From Blasia pusilla (lineage: Eukaryota > Marchantiophyta > Marchantiopsida > Blasiales), in contig CM114271.1 in the NCBI GenBank assembly GCA_050084515.1, forward strand, positions 11,532,001 through 11,596,000: 64,000 nt of DNA. The letters are read 5' to 3'. Under the pieces are notes generated by a model. The model did not search any database, had not been told where the DNA came from, and saw only the letters and a list, made by a program, of their open reading frames with translations. Of the stretch, positions 13,441-27,150 are shown one piece after another; the stretch's first letter is position 1; each line of letters starts with the position of its first letter. Made by a program: the position numbers and the translations under genes.

Positions 13441-16400
13441 TTAACCCTAAAAATTGCCTAACAATGGAAATTTTTCAAGATTGATCATAACTTTTTACTC
13501 GCAACTCCAAATTGCGCACTGTTTGTTGCACAACGTGCACAACTTCATGATCTACAACAGCATCAAAAATATTTGGAATTAGAAATTCCAGTAAAAACTG
13601 ACGGGGACTGTCGTAAAGCCCAATGTCTCTTTCTCCTACAAAAAATTTGGCAACGCTTCCGCGCTAATTTCTCCCAATGAAAATGTAAAACCTATAAAAA
13701 TACAAATCAGCAAGCTACATGATGCTCTTAAGAGCACCGGCATGGGGCAACCCGCCCCCATAATCAATCCCTATCAGAAATTGGGCAACGCTTCAGCGCG
13801 CCACTCTTCCACACAAAAATCGGTAAATGCAAAGAACAATCAAAGCAGCCCTTACTCCGGTGAGCACTCCCATAAGCCGCTGAATGGGGAACACGGTCCC
13901 CAACCTGCAAAAATAGCGAGTGACCAACGAGCTCCCCCTGATGATGAGCTCTTACTCTCTCATTCTCTCATTCTCTCATTGTAAAGTAAGATCCAATCTC
14001 TCTCTATACCATCTCACACCATAGCTTTAAAAAGTGTGCACTCTCTCTCATGTCAAACCAAACCCACTCTCCTAATGAGAGGTTTGGATTATACTCACAA
14101 GGCAAGGGACCATAACTCCGCCGCCTTATGCCAAGAGGTTCAACAAAGAGAGAATGAGCTTTCAAGCTCTCTCTCCTTGAGATATATCCCTCCCCTCTCC
14201 CAAACTCTCTCTATGGTAACTTATTCTCCCAAGTCACCTCCTTGGCTCTTGACCTGATGTAGGAGATCAAGGGCCATTTACAAAAAATATAAAGTCGATC
14301 ACATACTCAAAATGGTACTTACCTAAAAAAGTAAGTTTCTCAATATGGCTCCAAATGAACGGAAACGAAGGGGAAACCTGCTCTCTCAGGTTTCCCTGGG
14401 CCTCAACAGGTCATCATCGACTTCATGGGCTTGTCCTCCACTACTCGTGCACACGTTGTGCTAGATCCCACTGATCTATCTTAGCAGTCGTAACAACATT
14501 CCTTAGGATGGATGTGTATCACATTCTCTTGATCTAGTATGGAAGAATGGAATAAATGACGTTGGATGAATAGAACTTTAGCTCAAACTTGTGAGATGAT
14601 AGTACTTAAGAATACAAGAACTTTGATGATGGTCAAATTCATGAAAACCAACCTCATGAAAGGACGGTTGTTATTTCCTCCCGTAACACATTACAACAAA
14701 CTTTTTAACGTTCAAAAACCATAAAGCTACTATATAAGATCATCACCATTTTAGATCTTAAATAAAAATATATATAATAAGACCTAAACGTATTGGAATA
14801 TAGATACAAAATTAGAGCCCATGGGCCTAAATGCATACCTAGCTAGGCCTATAATTACCTATGTTGGTTACAAATTTGTGTAAGTGCCTTAAATGTTCAT
14901 CCCCACCTTCACCCAATGGACCCTCCATAAGTTTTCCTCCCTACTTTATCGAGGCTTAAGGGACATGGAAAATTCTCACATTACGGCCTAAAGTTGCATA
15001 GTCATAAATACTTATTAGAGAAAAACCAAACTATGTTGTTAACTCCCATTGTTTTGTTGTTGAGAGGGTTTCTCTCAACAAAATATCTGCACCTCTACTT
15101 CTCCCAGATTTTAGGGCGTATAGGAAGCTTTGTACGTGCGGATGAACCAATTTCTTCGTCTGTGGCATCCAACATGTCAAGGAGGCTTGGAATTACATCA
15201 TCAAAGCAAGCATCATCAATAGGCCCAATGGTCTAGGCAAATGTTAGACTCCTAATACTTTGGTCTTAATTGATCGTTCTAGGTATGTAGCCCTTGCACA
15301 CACACACACACACACATGGAATCTAGGATTCTTGACCTGGTTCATATTTAACATTGAAATGAGTGTCATTGTGAAATTCGGCATTTTGTAATGACAAGTA
15401 TAAATCTGGCTATCAAGAGAACCAGACAAAGAACTGGTGTTGTAAATATCGGAATTTGGATCACCATGTGGATCAATCAGACAAGACCTTTTGGAAAGTT
15501 CTATGTGGATGCTCCACAACTGGTTGATTATTGAGCTCGCGCAGTGTGATACCCTTTCAGTAGGGGACAACTATCAGGAGGACTTCTTGTTGGAAGCAGT
15601 TCTGTAGTCTGCCGGCTGACCCCATGCGGTGCTTACAAGCTCTGTGATCTCATGGTCAAAGTTACCTGTGTGTGCATCACAAGAGTTCTTGAATACATGC
15701 ATGATACTGATTGAATGTGGAATGACTCACCAATTTCCAACAATTCAGCCACCGCACACACAATCAGGAAGGAGAACACATACTGGACATGGAAACTCCC
15801 CCGCTCAGAATAGGACCCTACACAAGATCAGGGAGGCCTTTCCATAGATGTCATGGTAGCTGCAATTGAAAGGATGGAGCGCCTTTGAACTACAATATCT
15901 ACATGGTCTGCTCTTCCCTTGAGTTAATGAAGAATGTCCACTTGTGTTCCTTGAAAGATAGATGAGTCACTTCAACACGTGGAACAAAGTATCTACAGTC
16001 ATCAGTAGTGGAATCCATCGAGAAGGATCCCGAAATGCCATACAAGCATATTAAGGTTTCTTTATTCCTAGAATGGATCCCTGGAGGTGCAGCTCAGGGT
16101 GAGCAGACTAGCATTGTTGATCCGCATCTTTGGTCATCATGGGTGCTGCGATACCGCTCTCTATTAGCAACAATAGACCACTTGACAATGGAGGAAACTT
16201 TGTTCATGTCTTGCCTCTTTAGATTTGAAATTCCACACTTTCCATCTTTCTACTGCACTATTGACTTGGACAATAAATGAAGATGATGACATCAGAGTCC
16301 AAGGTCTACCAAAGCAGGTCACTGATAATAACATCACGCCATCCACATGCATTTAGCAGATTCGCATCCGGATACTAAGGAAAAATACTTGCTCGAGAAC

Positions 16401-16544
16401 TGAATTGCATGGGAAACTTTTGCCCCCAAGGTGTAGTGATCATGTTTCGGAGTTGGTTGTAATTTCCACTGATAGTTCAGAAACTACTCTTCGAATTGCC
16501 AGTAGAGGGCACCCAATAATGACATATCAAGACTCTGTAGCATA
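13441..16544. other. Intergenic and 3' flank of the thioredoxin-like gene
   Basis: No convincing coding exon is seen. A short duplicated motif (caacgcttc-ngcgc) occurs at about 13,650 and 13,787. A (CA)10 tract lies at 15,297-15,316. The part next to 16,545 is probably the 3' untranslated region of the minus-strand gene. Confidence 0.5.
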
Positions 16545-17682
16545 CTAAGAGAGTCCATGGACCTTGAAGAATTCTCGAAATCCATATAGACTCACGTCAT
16601 AATTGAACTGCAAAAGAATCACCGAACTTTGATTATCTTTGATAGAAGATACAAGTTCTGAAGCCAGCTTTATACAGGATTTCAAGGAAGTGAAGGACAA
16701 AGAGCAGTGCATGTCACAACAAAATAGCAACCAACTCCCCCACTGTCCACTTCATAAAATAAAGAGTCCCAGTGTTGGTAAGGATCTGTTGACTTACAGG
16801 AAGAACATTGACAGAATAACGGGTTATAGACACATCTCCAGATCCACCTTCAGTTTCTCCCTGTGGGAAGTTTCACCAATAAAGAAGGGTTTATCAAGTT
16901 ATCTAGTGACTTAAATGAGTTAAGATTGGATCAAATTAACTCTTCTGGCAAGACACCACCACTCAACCAATGCCCACCTGCAAGTGAGAAAACTCTTACC
17001 TGCTTTGGACTATGGAAGATCTCAACAAAAGGATAGTCCTTTCTTTGGCGGGCTATGCAGAACCCTGGATACTTGGGACATTCCACCTGTACTGCCAAAC
17101 ACTGTACACTCTTAGCCCATTTCACTTCAACCGTGCCAGAAAGGCAGAATTTAAAGACAGGAAAGGTCGTGCAAGAGAATGACGGTTAGTTAGTATTACA
17201 CGCATGAATTTGATGTGCGGATACCACTTCCAAGCTGCATCTTCAAGTATTTTTTCGAATCGACGTGTCCACGGACATCTTGCACCCACGCAAAGGAATG
17301 TCAGACAAATATTCAAAGAACCGATACACATTATTATTCCTGCACCTCTAACCTTGCCAGGACCAAGAGTTCTATTCAAGCTTCTAGCATTCTTGTATCT
17401 GTTCATCAATCCTCAGGAACTCAAAATTCAAGCGAACATCACCACTTGCTGCCAGAGACAGCTCACCTTAAGGTGAAAGCGACAACCACAGGCGATCCTT
17501 CGTGGAGGAGTTCAACAAATTGTCGTTCAGACTTGAAGTCAATCACCCGTGACCCTTTCATTTCCTGCGGATGCCCTGTGTAATACCTTAGCAAGGATGC
17601 CAGATTAATTTGCGTAGTCCTCTCCATCTGTGTCACCGTTAACACCCCGCTTCCTTTCAAAATTGGATGAAAGCCTATAAAC
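16545..17682 (-). CDS. Thioredoxin-fold protein, five exons (5' end incomplete)
   Basis: Exons on the minus strand: 17682-17467, 17278-17200, 17086-17000, 16860-16798 and 16607-16545. The reading phase joins correctly at all four introns (phases 2, 0, 0, 0) and donors are GTGAGC, GTAATA, GTAAGA and GTAAGT. The protein reads VIDFKSERQFVELL, then SPVVVAFTL with R-CPWTRRFEKILEDAA, HIKFMRV, VECPKYPGFCIARQRKDYPF, VEIFHSPKQ, ITRYSVNVLP, and ends FNYDVSLYGFREFFKVHGLS-TAG. This is the beta-alpha-beta core of a thioredoxin fold, with CPWT where CGPC is usual, so one catalytic Cys is missing and a redox role is uncertain. Two acceptors are less typical (AAG at 17,279). The first exon's 5' boundary is unsure; coding-like sequence also lies at 17,740-17,800. 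It is the only clean host gene here. Confidence 0.8.
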
Positions 17683-20444
17683 CTGATCGAGAACAGGAGT
17701 TAAATGCATGGGCGCTGTGATCATCGTTACATGTTCCAATCACGTCAAGCACCCTATCTTTCAAAGCAAATGAAGAATTTTGCAACAACTGCACAAGTTT
17801 GCCTGGTTTAATCTTTTGCTGCTAGACGTACTCACACTTCACTTGTTAGAGAAAAGCGTCAATAACTTGATTATGTTGATTTAGTAGAGGGTTTGTCGCT
17901 AAGGGGAAAGAAATGTCTGGTTCTGGGGATCTGAGCAACAGTGGAGACAGTAAAAATATTATGAAAGGAAGTGGTGAGCTAAACATGGCCTGCAGAGACA
18001 GAGTGAATACTGATGGCGAAACTGAGATTTTTGTTGAAATTACTTGGAAGGAATAATTATAGTCTATCGGGTGGTAAGCAGGAACAAAACGTGAAACTTG
18101 AACATATTTTACTGAACAGAGCTCTAGCGGTCAACCGAGCCTACTTTCCAGAAAATCCACCGGCACAATAACGGCGGGACCAAGAGAATTGAAGGCTACG
18201 ACTGCAACAACTCTTCTCTTCAACGATTATAGCACCTTGACAAGGCTCTGAAAATATTCAACCCTCACTTCAGATTAAGTTTTCAACAGAGAGCTGTACT
18301 CCGAAGCCACGTCGAAGCAATGCAAATAAGCAAGTAACCATTCCGCACCCAAGGCATCGTTCAGAGTGGCAAGACAGCAGGAGAGGACATCCAATACATG
18401 CATCAGCACGGACTAAAAATGTCAATGAGCAAGCAGAGGTCTAGAGGAATAAGTGCGCACACGTCCACTGGGAAACCTCTCAACAGCGCCTTCAACTGAA
18501 GAATCCCACCCTACTAACCACATGGACAAGCGCACACGCTACCAGCTGGCATGGCTTGATTCCATCAAAAAGAGCTCGCAGGCACTTACAAGAAAACAGA
18601 AAAAAAAAAAAAAAAAAAAAAAGAAGAAGGAAATTCATGACCATTCGCAATCAGACAAGCATAAGCAGCATTCAACACAAGGTTCCCATCTGGAGGGAAT
18701 CAGATGAGTCCCATGACGATCCCTCTCGGTAAATTAGCTACTGGGCACCCTTACTCGTACTATCTGAGCATTTTCACATACCCACGGTGACCAACAGAAT
18801 GAATTTTTTGCTCCGTGGCATAACCCTCACTTTTTATGAAAGTTGTAAAGAATACACCATCGCACTTGAATCTGCTATTGATGTCTCTCTCGGGGCTGCA
18901 AAGTAGAGTTGAGATTGAAAATGCTGCAGTCAACCTGTTATCAAAACACCAGAAGAGGGATCAGCTACTCAAACCCTGAGTTGCCTTGTGTTACGCGAGT
19001 GCTTTCCTAGATTTGCTGCTCAGCACGTCATTCTTACACACGTCCATTCCCCTATGCACGTTAATCCCCACTAATTAAAAAAAATATTAATAGTAAAAGG
19101 AAGAGATTAATGATGTCGTTCATGAATTATAATTTGTCCGTATGTCAAGTGTAGAAATGTTTTCCCGTAGTAATATGTATATCATGAACTTCCAACCCTG
19201 TCCAACCGTGAGCAAATCAACGAATTGCTCATCGTTGCTCCATGTTCCGGCTGATACTCATTCCCCTTAAACGATTCCCAAAATAGTTTATGGACAGACT
19301 TTTTTATCATTTATATTATCATGGGATTGTGTTTTCTTGATTTCTAAATGCTTTTTTATTTGATAAAAAATATTTCACATGTTTCGAATAACAAGAAAAA
19401 AAAATTGAATTTATGTGCCCATCATTAATCTCTTTTCTTCACGGATTATGTACGGACTCTTCAAACAAATTTTTTTTACATTGTACGGATTAATAAAATT
19501 ATTTACACGGAAATGATTTTTTAACACTATATAAATATTTTAACAAATAAAATATTTTCTTTTTTTTATTTTGAAATTTTTTATTAAAATATGACATGAT
19601 AGTTAACTTAAAATTTTTTTTAATATTTTTAATATCAATTTTTTAAATGAAATTTCTAAATGTGGACCTCCAAATGCAATTTTTTTCAAGCTCGTTAGAC
19701 ATGTCCGGGTGTTCAAACCTATTACGTGGAACTCCCAAAACCGTCCGATGCCAATTGTTTGTGATCTATTCTGACGTCTTGCGTGAGGTTGCTCAAATCG
19801 ATGAGTTGCTAGAGCGTACCCATTGATCGCGGCCCTTACTTCTCCTTTATTGTGCGACGCCCTTTGAGAGGAGCCGCGTGTTAGCTTCATTGCTACAATC
19901 ATTTCTTTTGGTTCCACTCGTGTTTGCTTTGAAGCACGCTCTATGGCTTTCCGCTTCTCTACCGGTGCGAGCCCAAGTGGTAGCACAAGGGAGATTGCTA
20001 CAAGTAGCGGCGGTCAAGAAGACCCACATTTATAGTCGACTTCATGACGAACATCGATTTACTCCCTAGCCATTGAGATGTACGGGGCGATGGGGGAGAG
20101 GTTTGACTCGTTCCTTACGGATTGCGCCCATCATCTCCAGTCGAGAAATGGGTTGTCCTTAGCCACTACGATACTTTATTGTAGGCAACGGGTCTCCATA
20201 GCTTTGCAGCGCGCCCAGTCAAATGGGCTTCTCAAGCGGTTGGAGACGCCAATGCTAGAGGCCCACTTAGTAGTAGTCATAGTTCTCTAGGTGTTGCTGA
20301 TATTGTCTCTATTGTTGGTGATTTTGGTCGTTAGGGGGAAGGCCCCCTTCTTTCTCCTCGGGACCGGTTCCGGTCTCCTGTGGTCTACTTTTTGGGTCTC
20401 CATGCCCCCTCTTTTGTATCGTGATGGGTTTCCCATCCTTTTTC

Positions 20445-20480
<36 letters not shown>

Positions 20481-21794
20481 CTTCTCTACCTCTAGATGTA
20501 CCATAGTTCGCGAGGCTACGACGGGTCTGGGATGGATGTGCGTTTTGCTCGTTTCTTCTCACGGTGCTCACCTTTCAATCTCTTGCATTCCTTTGTAGGC
20601 TTTCACGATTACGGTTGTATTTCGAACATGTACGCGCATACTATACTAGCTCATCTGTGCACCCTTTACCCTATGGTTCCATTTCCATCTCTCATTCATT
20701 CTCCCTTTGGCTCACACTCGACTTGACATTCTACCGCACACTAAGAAGAGAACTCTGCTCTACCCCGCTCTACCTCTCAATCTCTTCATTCGATCCTACC
20801 CTATTCACTTTACTGCGAAGACGCCGCTGCGGTGCCTTTATTTCATTTATGGAGATCGGGTTCACACTCTAACTTGCTGCAAACTTCGCTGCTTTGTCTC
20901 ACTCTCAAGTCAGCAGTGTCTTTGTTCATAGAGTGACCCTAATTTTTCACCCGAGATCACACTGTAATCTACCCTAAACATCGGCGTTACTCTATGATCC
21001 TTTGTTTCTACGTTGTCTCCTTTTATACTGTCAGATTTTCCATTTGGCTCCACTCCACAATCTAGGGCATATTGGAGAAACCTTGCTGCTATCTGTCTGT
21101 CATTTCTAATCTGTCTCGGTGGATACAGGGAGATTTTCGTTTGGGCTTCAATGTACAATCTTGTATGTTTTAAGGAAATTTTGCTATCTCTCTGATTTCT
21201 GCCCCGTCTCCATAGCTACGGTGGGATTTTGTTTAGGCTTCGGGTTCTCATTATATCCGACATTGATCACACAATGTTACTATCTCTCTCACTTTTGCTC
21301 TGTCTCCATACACACGGTGAGATTTTTGCATTTTGGCTTCGGGTTCAAATTATTCTGCACATTGACGTCCCTCTACCTTTCTTTCATTTGTGGCTCGATA
21401 CTTGAGGTCTCCGCAGCTTTGGGTGCCGTCACGCCTTTTATGTTTCATTCTCTAAGGCTTTCTCAGGAAGTGTGCCAAAAACAGTGGTCGGTATCTGTGT
21501 TAGAGATAAAGAATTATGCTCGACGAAGATATGTGGTGCGGGGGAACAACAGTCTTGTACAAGATCCGAAACACGTGTTCAAAGCGCCGTTAGAGCAATC
21601 CAGTGTACATTACTGTATAGACAGTCATGACAAAGCGAGCGGCTGGAGAAGCATATGAAAATTGGCAACGGACGCCGTTCCTGCATGTATGGATACTCTA
21701 TTAACCAGATTTGAGTTGGATCTCTTTGGCTTCCTCAATCAAAACGGTACGCCATTCCGGCAATCATCACTGATGTAAGGATGTCGGGAGAGGG
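17683..21794. other. Intergenic, AT-rich in the middle
   Basis: May hold 5' exons of the thioredoxin-like gene near its left edge, including a minus-strand frame LLQNSSFALKDRVLDVIGT at about 17,740-17,800. A(23) lies at 18,600-18,622. About 19,080-19,680 is strongly AT-rich without genes. (TA)n lies at 20,447-20,476. About 20,930-21,400 contains degenerate repeats of roughly 100 bp (gagatttt...ggcttc...ctgtctccata). Confidence 0.55.
20447..20476. repeat. (TA)n microsatellite
   Basis: An uninterrupted TA run of about 30 bases. Confidence 0.95.
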
Positions 21795-21802
21795 GCAGAA
21801 GT
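21795..21802. repeat. Target-site duplication, left copy
   Basis: GCAGAAGT directly outside the left terminal inverted repeat; the same 8 bases follow the right one at 33,772-33,779. MULEs make 8-11 bp duplications. Confidence 0.82.
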
Positions 21803-21911
21803 CAAAAGCCATAGATAGCCGCGGCCATGCGTTTAAGGCCGCGTAGATTTGGCCTTAGGTGCAGGCGATTCGGCACGGGATTAGGGTCGGTAATACCAGC
21901 AGCGGACAGCG
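21803..21911 (+). repeat. MULE left terminal inverted repeat
   Basis: Begins CAAAAGCCATAGATAGCCGC. It pairs base for base with 33,663-33,771 on the other strand. Confidence 0.9.
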
Positions 21912-21925
21912 GATATCGAGCTTCA

Positions 21926-22305
21926 AGGACGGATGGACGGCTGGACGACTAGGTGGACGGATGGACGGACGGACGGACGGAGGTAGGGACGGACGGATGG
22001 ACGGACGGAAGGAACCATTTCCGTCCATTTAGGTTTCCGTTCTGTATCGCAGTTCGTCCGTTCGAAATTCCGTTCCGTATCGTAGTCCGTCCCCTCACCC
22101 ATACTCTCCCGCCATCCCATTTTGAAAAAAAAAATGCATCGTCGTCGGTTTACCATGCGGATTAGCAAATGCTTCAGAACCGCTGTTCGTGTTACCATGT
22201 GGATTAGCAAATGCTTTAAAGGAAGATATGACGGATGGACGGACGGACGGATGGACGGACGGACGGATATACGGACGGACGGAGGTATGGACGGACGGAC
22301 GGAAC
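21926..22305. repeat. GGAC/GGAT subterminal array and 284-290-bp tandem duplication
   Basis: Runs of GGACGGAC/GGATGGAC lie at about 21,926-22,012 and 22,229-22,305. They are part of a unit of about 284-290 bp repeated in tandem: aggtttccg at 22,031 recurs at 22,321, and ggaagatatga at 22,221 recurs at 22,505, so the second unit runs on to about 22,515. Matching CCGT arrays lie inside the right end of the element. The long Pro-Ser-Val-Arg frames here come from the repeat. Confidence 0.88.
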
Positions 22306-22814
22306 CATTTTCGTCCGTTTAGGTTTCCGATCTGTATCGCAGTTCGTCCGTTCGAAATATATATCATAGTCCGTCCCCTCACCCATACTCTCCCGCCATC
22401 CCATTTTGAAAAAACAAATGCATCGTCGTCGGTTTACCATGCGGATTAGCAAATGCTTCAGAACCGTTGTTCGTGTTACCATGTGGATTAGCAAATGCTT
22501 CAAAGGAAGATATGATTAGCGAGGATTAGAGAGGGAGGTTCGGGAAGGTTGGATGAGTGAGGATTAAGAATCATTTTTCGGATTAAGAAGAGCTTTCGTC
22601 GATCAGGGATTGGATGTTCCGAAATGTTCGGGCATTGGATCCGAATACCTGCGTGTTCGGATTAGCTAAACGTAGAAGAAAAAACCAGAGTTTCTTCGAA
22701 TGCAAGCTTTTGACGGATAAAAAGGCTCTGTTTGGTGCACAGAGCGAATGAGCTGAACTTCTACCTGAGTACGTTTTATACTATTTTTAGTGCCGATTAA
22801 GAATCATTCGTCGC

Positions 22815-25740
22815 ATGGGGGGCAAGGGTAGCAGGCCAGAAAACCAGAGCACACGCCTTGGACTATCTCAAGGACGCGGATGCCAATTTCACTTCGCTGT
22901 AGTCTATCCAGCAGATCGTGTTGGTTTCTGTATGATAAGGCATCTTCATTCAAACCATGTGGATGGGGAAGGTCGGATATGCCATGGTGACTTGGATAAG
23001 ACAACAGATATTGCAAATGCAACTGTCGCCCCGAAACTAAGTTTGCACTGCAGGGATTTTGTAGAGCGCTTGTTACGAGTGAATGTAAGCCCCAAGGATA
23101 TCATGAAAGAGCATAGGAGGTGGATTCGCGTACACATCCGTGAAAAACCCAATCAGAAACATGCATGGGGCAGGGACGCCATGTTGAAGCATCAAGACAT
23201 ACTAAATATTAAGCATTCTATGCGAAGGCGAGAAGGGGGGTATGACGGAACCGATGACGCTACTGCAATTCATCACTGGGTACAAGCACATCCTGAGAAT
23301 GTAATTTACTACAGGGAGGCTATTTCCAAGTTGAAACAGTCCTTTTGCCTTGTACTTTCCACACCTTGGATGCTCCAGAATCTCTTAGAGCTAGGGAACG
23401 GCGTGGCCATCTCCATGGACGCAATCCATGGCACCAACACTTACGAGGTTAGCTGGCCTTGATCCTATCATTTGTTGTAGAATTGATGGAGCCATGGAGC
23501 AGGGAACCGGAAATGCTCCTACTTAAGGACTGTTTGGAATGCTGGAAATTTTGAACTTAGTGTAAAGTGTCTTCAAAGAATACATGATTCAAATTTTTAT
23601 TTTTCACTACTTTCAATGGACATTATAGGTGAGTCAATGCATTTATCTTTATCAGTAACCATTCCATTTTGTGCAATTTTTCTTACGTACACCCTGGTGC
23701 ATGTTTTCATTTATCTTCTATTCTGAACATTATGTTATGTGTGTTCACAGTATCAATTATTCAAATTTCTGGGTTTTGATAAGTTCCAGAATGGCCTGCC
23801 ATTGGTATGGGCAATCCTACAACGACATCAACACGAAGATCTGGTGGAGACCTTGTCCCAAATGAAGGACTGGGCACAGAGGAATATACACTCGAGCCTG
23901 CAAGATACAGAGGCAAATGAATGGAAGCCTTTATGCTTCATTGTGGATGATTCGAAAGAGGAACAATCTGCTATTCGAAATGTATTTCCAGGTATCCCTA
24001 TTGACCTCTGCTTATGGCATGTTCGCAAGAACTGGTTAAAGAATCTGCATCAACGAGTGCGTTGTCCAATTACGAAAGCGGACATGAACAGAGACTTGGG
24101 TGGTGTAATGTACTCACGTGATGAAGGTATATCATCAATCAAACAGATAGTACACTTACATGCTTTTCTCTTTCCTGGATGGTTTCCTCCACATACCGTT
24201 CAGTGACTAATAAATAATTTGCATATGGCATTGCAGATCCCATCGACGCCTCCTATCGGTTCATGCGCAAGTGGGTTGGATCATAACAACACTTTATGAA
24301 GTACTATGGAAGCTATTGGCATCCAAAAATTTTGAACTGGGCCAAGGGATACCGTAAGCACGCAAGGTCCAACCAAGATACGAATGCTGCAATCGAAAGG
24401 TGGCACCACACTCTAAAAATGCACCTAGCGTCCAGCATGCCCACGAAGCCAACAAGAAAATTGATATGGCTTGTGCAAATGCTCACTGGTGAAATAGAAG
24501 ATTTCTTCTGGTACCTAGGCTTCTTGAAACGAGAAGGCATGGTGAGAAACAAGGCCATACAAAAAGTTATGCTCATGGCAATTAAAAGGGCAAATGACAT
24601 ACCAGATAATCATGTCACATTTGAATTGGTAGATGGGAGGAAATGTGCGAAGGTGAAAAGTATTTCAAAGCCAGATGTTTGGCATGATGTGGTCGACTAC
24701 GATACAAGAGATGCTTGTACATGTCCTCGTACAACGAAGGGTTCACTTGTAAACATCAGGTCTGTCTTCATACAACTTTGATGTGATTTAGGGTCTTTAC
24801 ATCAGATTTCAGCAAGCTGAATTCCATCTGTTTTAACACACTCCGTCTGGCAGTAAAATGTCTTCTCCTCTGTGGCCACACAGAAGTTCAGTTGTTGTCT
24901 TGCTTAGGAACTCGCTTTGGAAGCAGAGCGGGCGGGTTTGAAAATTTGGTGCAAGAGCCACACAAAGATGAATTACATGAAAAATATCAGGAAGACGAAG
25001 ATGGAGATATTGGGCATGAGGGACAAGACCATGTGCTTGCTGAACCTACAGGAAGAGATCCGCCACCAAAAACCACCACCAAGGATGTTCGAGACATCAT
25101 GGAGAAATGCCTAAACGCTACCCTTGGGGTTCCATTCTCAGATATGCTCCTTGAACACTTGTTTCAACTAGTGCAGAAGGATTTAGATTCAGTTTTGAAC
25201 CTCAAGGCCAGGGTAGAGACTAACACTCACGTTGAAGGTAATGCTAATGACATTGCCACACACTTTCCTGAGCCGTTTGTGGGGAATGAACCACGTAACA
25301 GTAACTGCGCGAGGGCGCTGAATTGGCTAGACCGCTTGCAATTAAAATGAAGGTCTCGTGATCCTGTTAGAACTCAACCGAGTTTCGAAGAGCACCAAGT
25401 GGAATCCTTCCACAGAGCGAGGAAAACTAAGTTTTTGAACATGGAGGCAGAAATGGAAGGGTCGGCATGTATTAGTTTGGACCTAGTGGCACTATTGAGC
25501 CAAGTTGATGAGAACCCGTCCCATGGCTTAAACGCAGATTCCCAATGGCCTTTGCTAAACAACACACCTCATAGTACCTACAGGTCCGGCAGTGTCTCAA
25601 AGAGGACAAAAGTGGACATTATGCTTGATAGCCTTGCTGATTCATCTATTCCATTAGATTGTGAATTACAACCTGGAGCGATAGGAGAAACCAAAGACGC
25701 CATAATTATCTTGGACTCTCAAGAAGAAACTCTTATGTGA
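22815..25740 (+). pseudogene. MULE transposase (zinc finger, DDE, SWIM), four exons, broken
   Basis: Exons 22815-23447, 23751-24126, 24237-24759 and 24884-25740. The N-terminus has a Cys/His DNA-binding segment (RGCQFHFAVVYP...HLHSNH). The catalytic core follows: first Asp in ISMDAIHGTN, then across an intron FLGFDKFQNGLPLVWAI, second Asp in CFIVDDSKEEQSAIRNVFPG with the MULE-type IDLCLWHVRKNW, and a Glu in AAIERWHHTLK. A SWIM finger starts ACTCPRTTKG but its second half (FTCKHQ) is one base out of frame. Other breaks are TAA at 24,284 and TGA at 25,348. The tail is acidic and unrecognised. It would cut and join the element's ends in the nucleus; this copy probably cannot. Confidence 0.85.
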
Positions 25741-25906
25741 AAGCCAATTGAATGTCCTTTAATACTGTGAAGTAAAGCGTTGTAACGTCCTTGTAACACG
25801 AAGTAGGAGGTGTTACTCGGGAACACATGATATATAGTGTTCTGCATGTTTTTAAATCGAACACCTGAAAACATGTGTTCATCCCTTATTATGTTGTGCA
25901 TTCTTG

Positions 25907-25913
25907 AATAAAA
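25907..25913 (+). promoter_or_regulatory. Likely poly(A) signal of the transposase gene
   Basis: AATAAA lies about 170 bases after the transposase stop on the same strand, in AT-rich DNA. Confidence 0.45.
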
Positions 25914-26559
25914 CCTTTTGAATCAAGTTTGGTTTCTACCGCGATGGCAGCTCTGACAAGATCCCATTCGGATCCCGTGATCTCATTTATGCACTTCTTA
26001 ACCAGGTCGGGCAGGCATACCGCGTGCGCGCACCATTCCACATCGGAGGCTTAACCACGTACAGGGGGCCGCAGCTATACTGCGTTGTGTTCCACGCCGT
26101 AGAGGCAAAACACCGCCACTTTCGTCATGTAGAGATTCCTCTAAAGTAGTTGTAACTAAAGAAGATAGGCTTGACTAGAAAAAAATGCTTTGGACACGCT
26201 CCCAACCCTACCCTCGAGCCATGTCCCTCTTCGTAAAGTTTTAGCGGCGTCGACCCTACCACGGCTAACTTAGTTGATCCTAAATTCGTCGCTAAAATAA
26301 TCATGTGAAACGATTAGCCGTTAAATAATGTTGAAGTGCAACAACGACTTGTCTATAATACGTGTATGCGGTGATATGCAGTGAAACAAAGCATATGCAA
26401 GATGAACATCGCAGCTCCAGTGTTCATTTTGTTGAACACCTCACAAACAGTGTTCCAAGTCCATGGATATGTACTAGGCCATGTTTAGAACCTCAACAAG
26501 TATAGAAGACTATCAGTAACAAACCAAACATACAGATTTAGATTGTGGACAGGAGTGGT

Positions 26560-27150
26560 ATCGGTTGGTTGAATGCGATAAAAGTGTGAAAATGTCGAAC
26601 ACACAATGGTAACAACACATATCACAGTATGCACTTCGGCTTTTCATAAAAAAGGCAATTGCAGAGTACAAGAGGGATTTCTTTAAGTTACATCTAACCC
26701 TGGGGCAACCTGGGAGGAAAGGGATTAGCATACAGAAAAAGAGTGTCGACAGAAACATATTGTCGACAGGACTTGCAGGACTTGGTTGAATGCGATAAGC
26801 CATACAAAATGTCGAACGCACAATGGTAACAACACATATCACAGTATGCACTTCGGCTTTTCATAAAAAAAGGAAATTGCAGAGTACAAGAGGGATTTCT
26901 TTAAGTTACATCTAACCCTGGGGCAACCTGGGAGGAAAGGGATTAGCATACAGAAAAAGAGTGTCGACAGAAACAGATTGTCGACAGGACTTGCAGGACT
27001 TGCTTGAATGCGATAAGCCATACAAAATGTCGAACGCACAATGGTAACAACACATATCACAGTATGCACTTCGGCTTTTCATAAAAAAAGGCAATTGCAG
27101 AGTACAAGAGGGATTTCTTTAAGTTACATCTAACCCTGGGGCAACCGGGG
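26560..27150. repeat. Three tandem copies of a 217-218-bp unit
   Basis: The marker gcacttcggcttttcat occurs at 26,631, 26,848 and 27,066. Units include a repeated gtcgaca motif (tgtcgacagaaac and attgtcgacagg). Copies are almost identical. A smaller 53-bp tandem pair (acttcacctttaggacatgcc) follows at 27,226 and 27,279. Noncoding; part of the MULE interior. Confidence 0.92.

Noticed and set aside
15244-15570. 108-codon minus-strand frame next to a (CA)n tract
   Set aside because: No motif, no splice support, and part of it is Cys-Val repeats from (CA)n.
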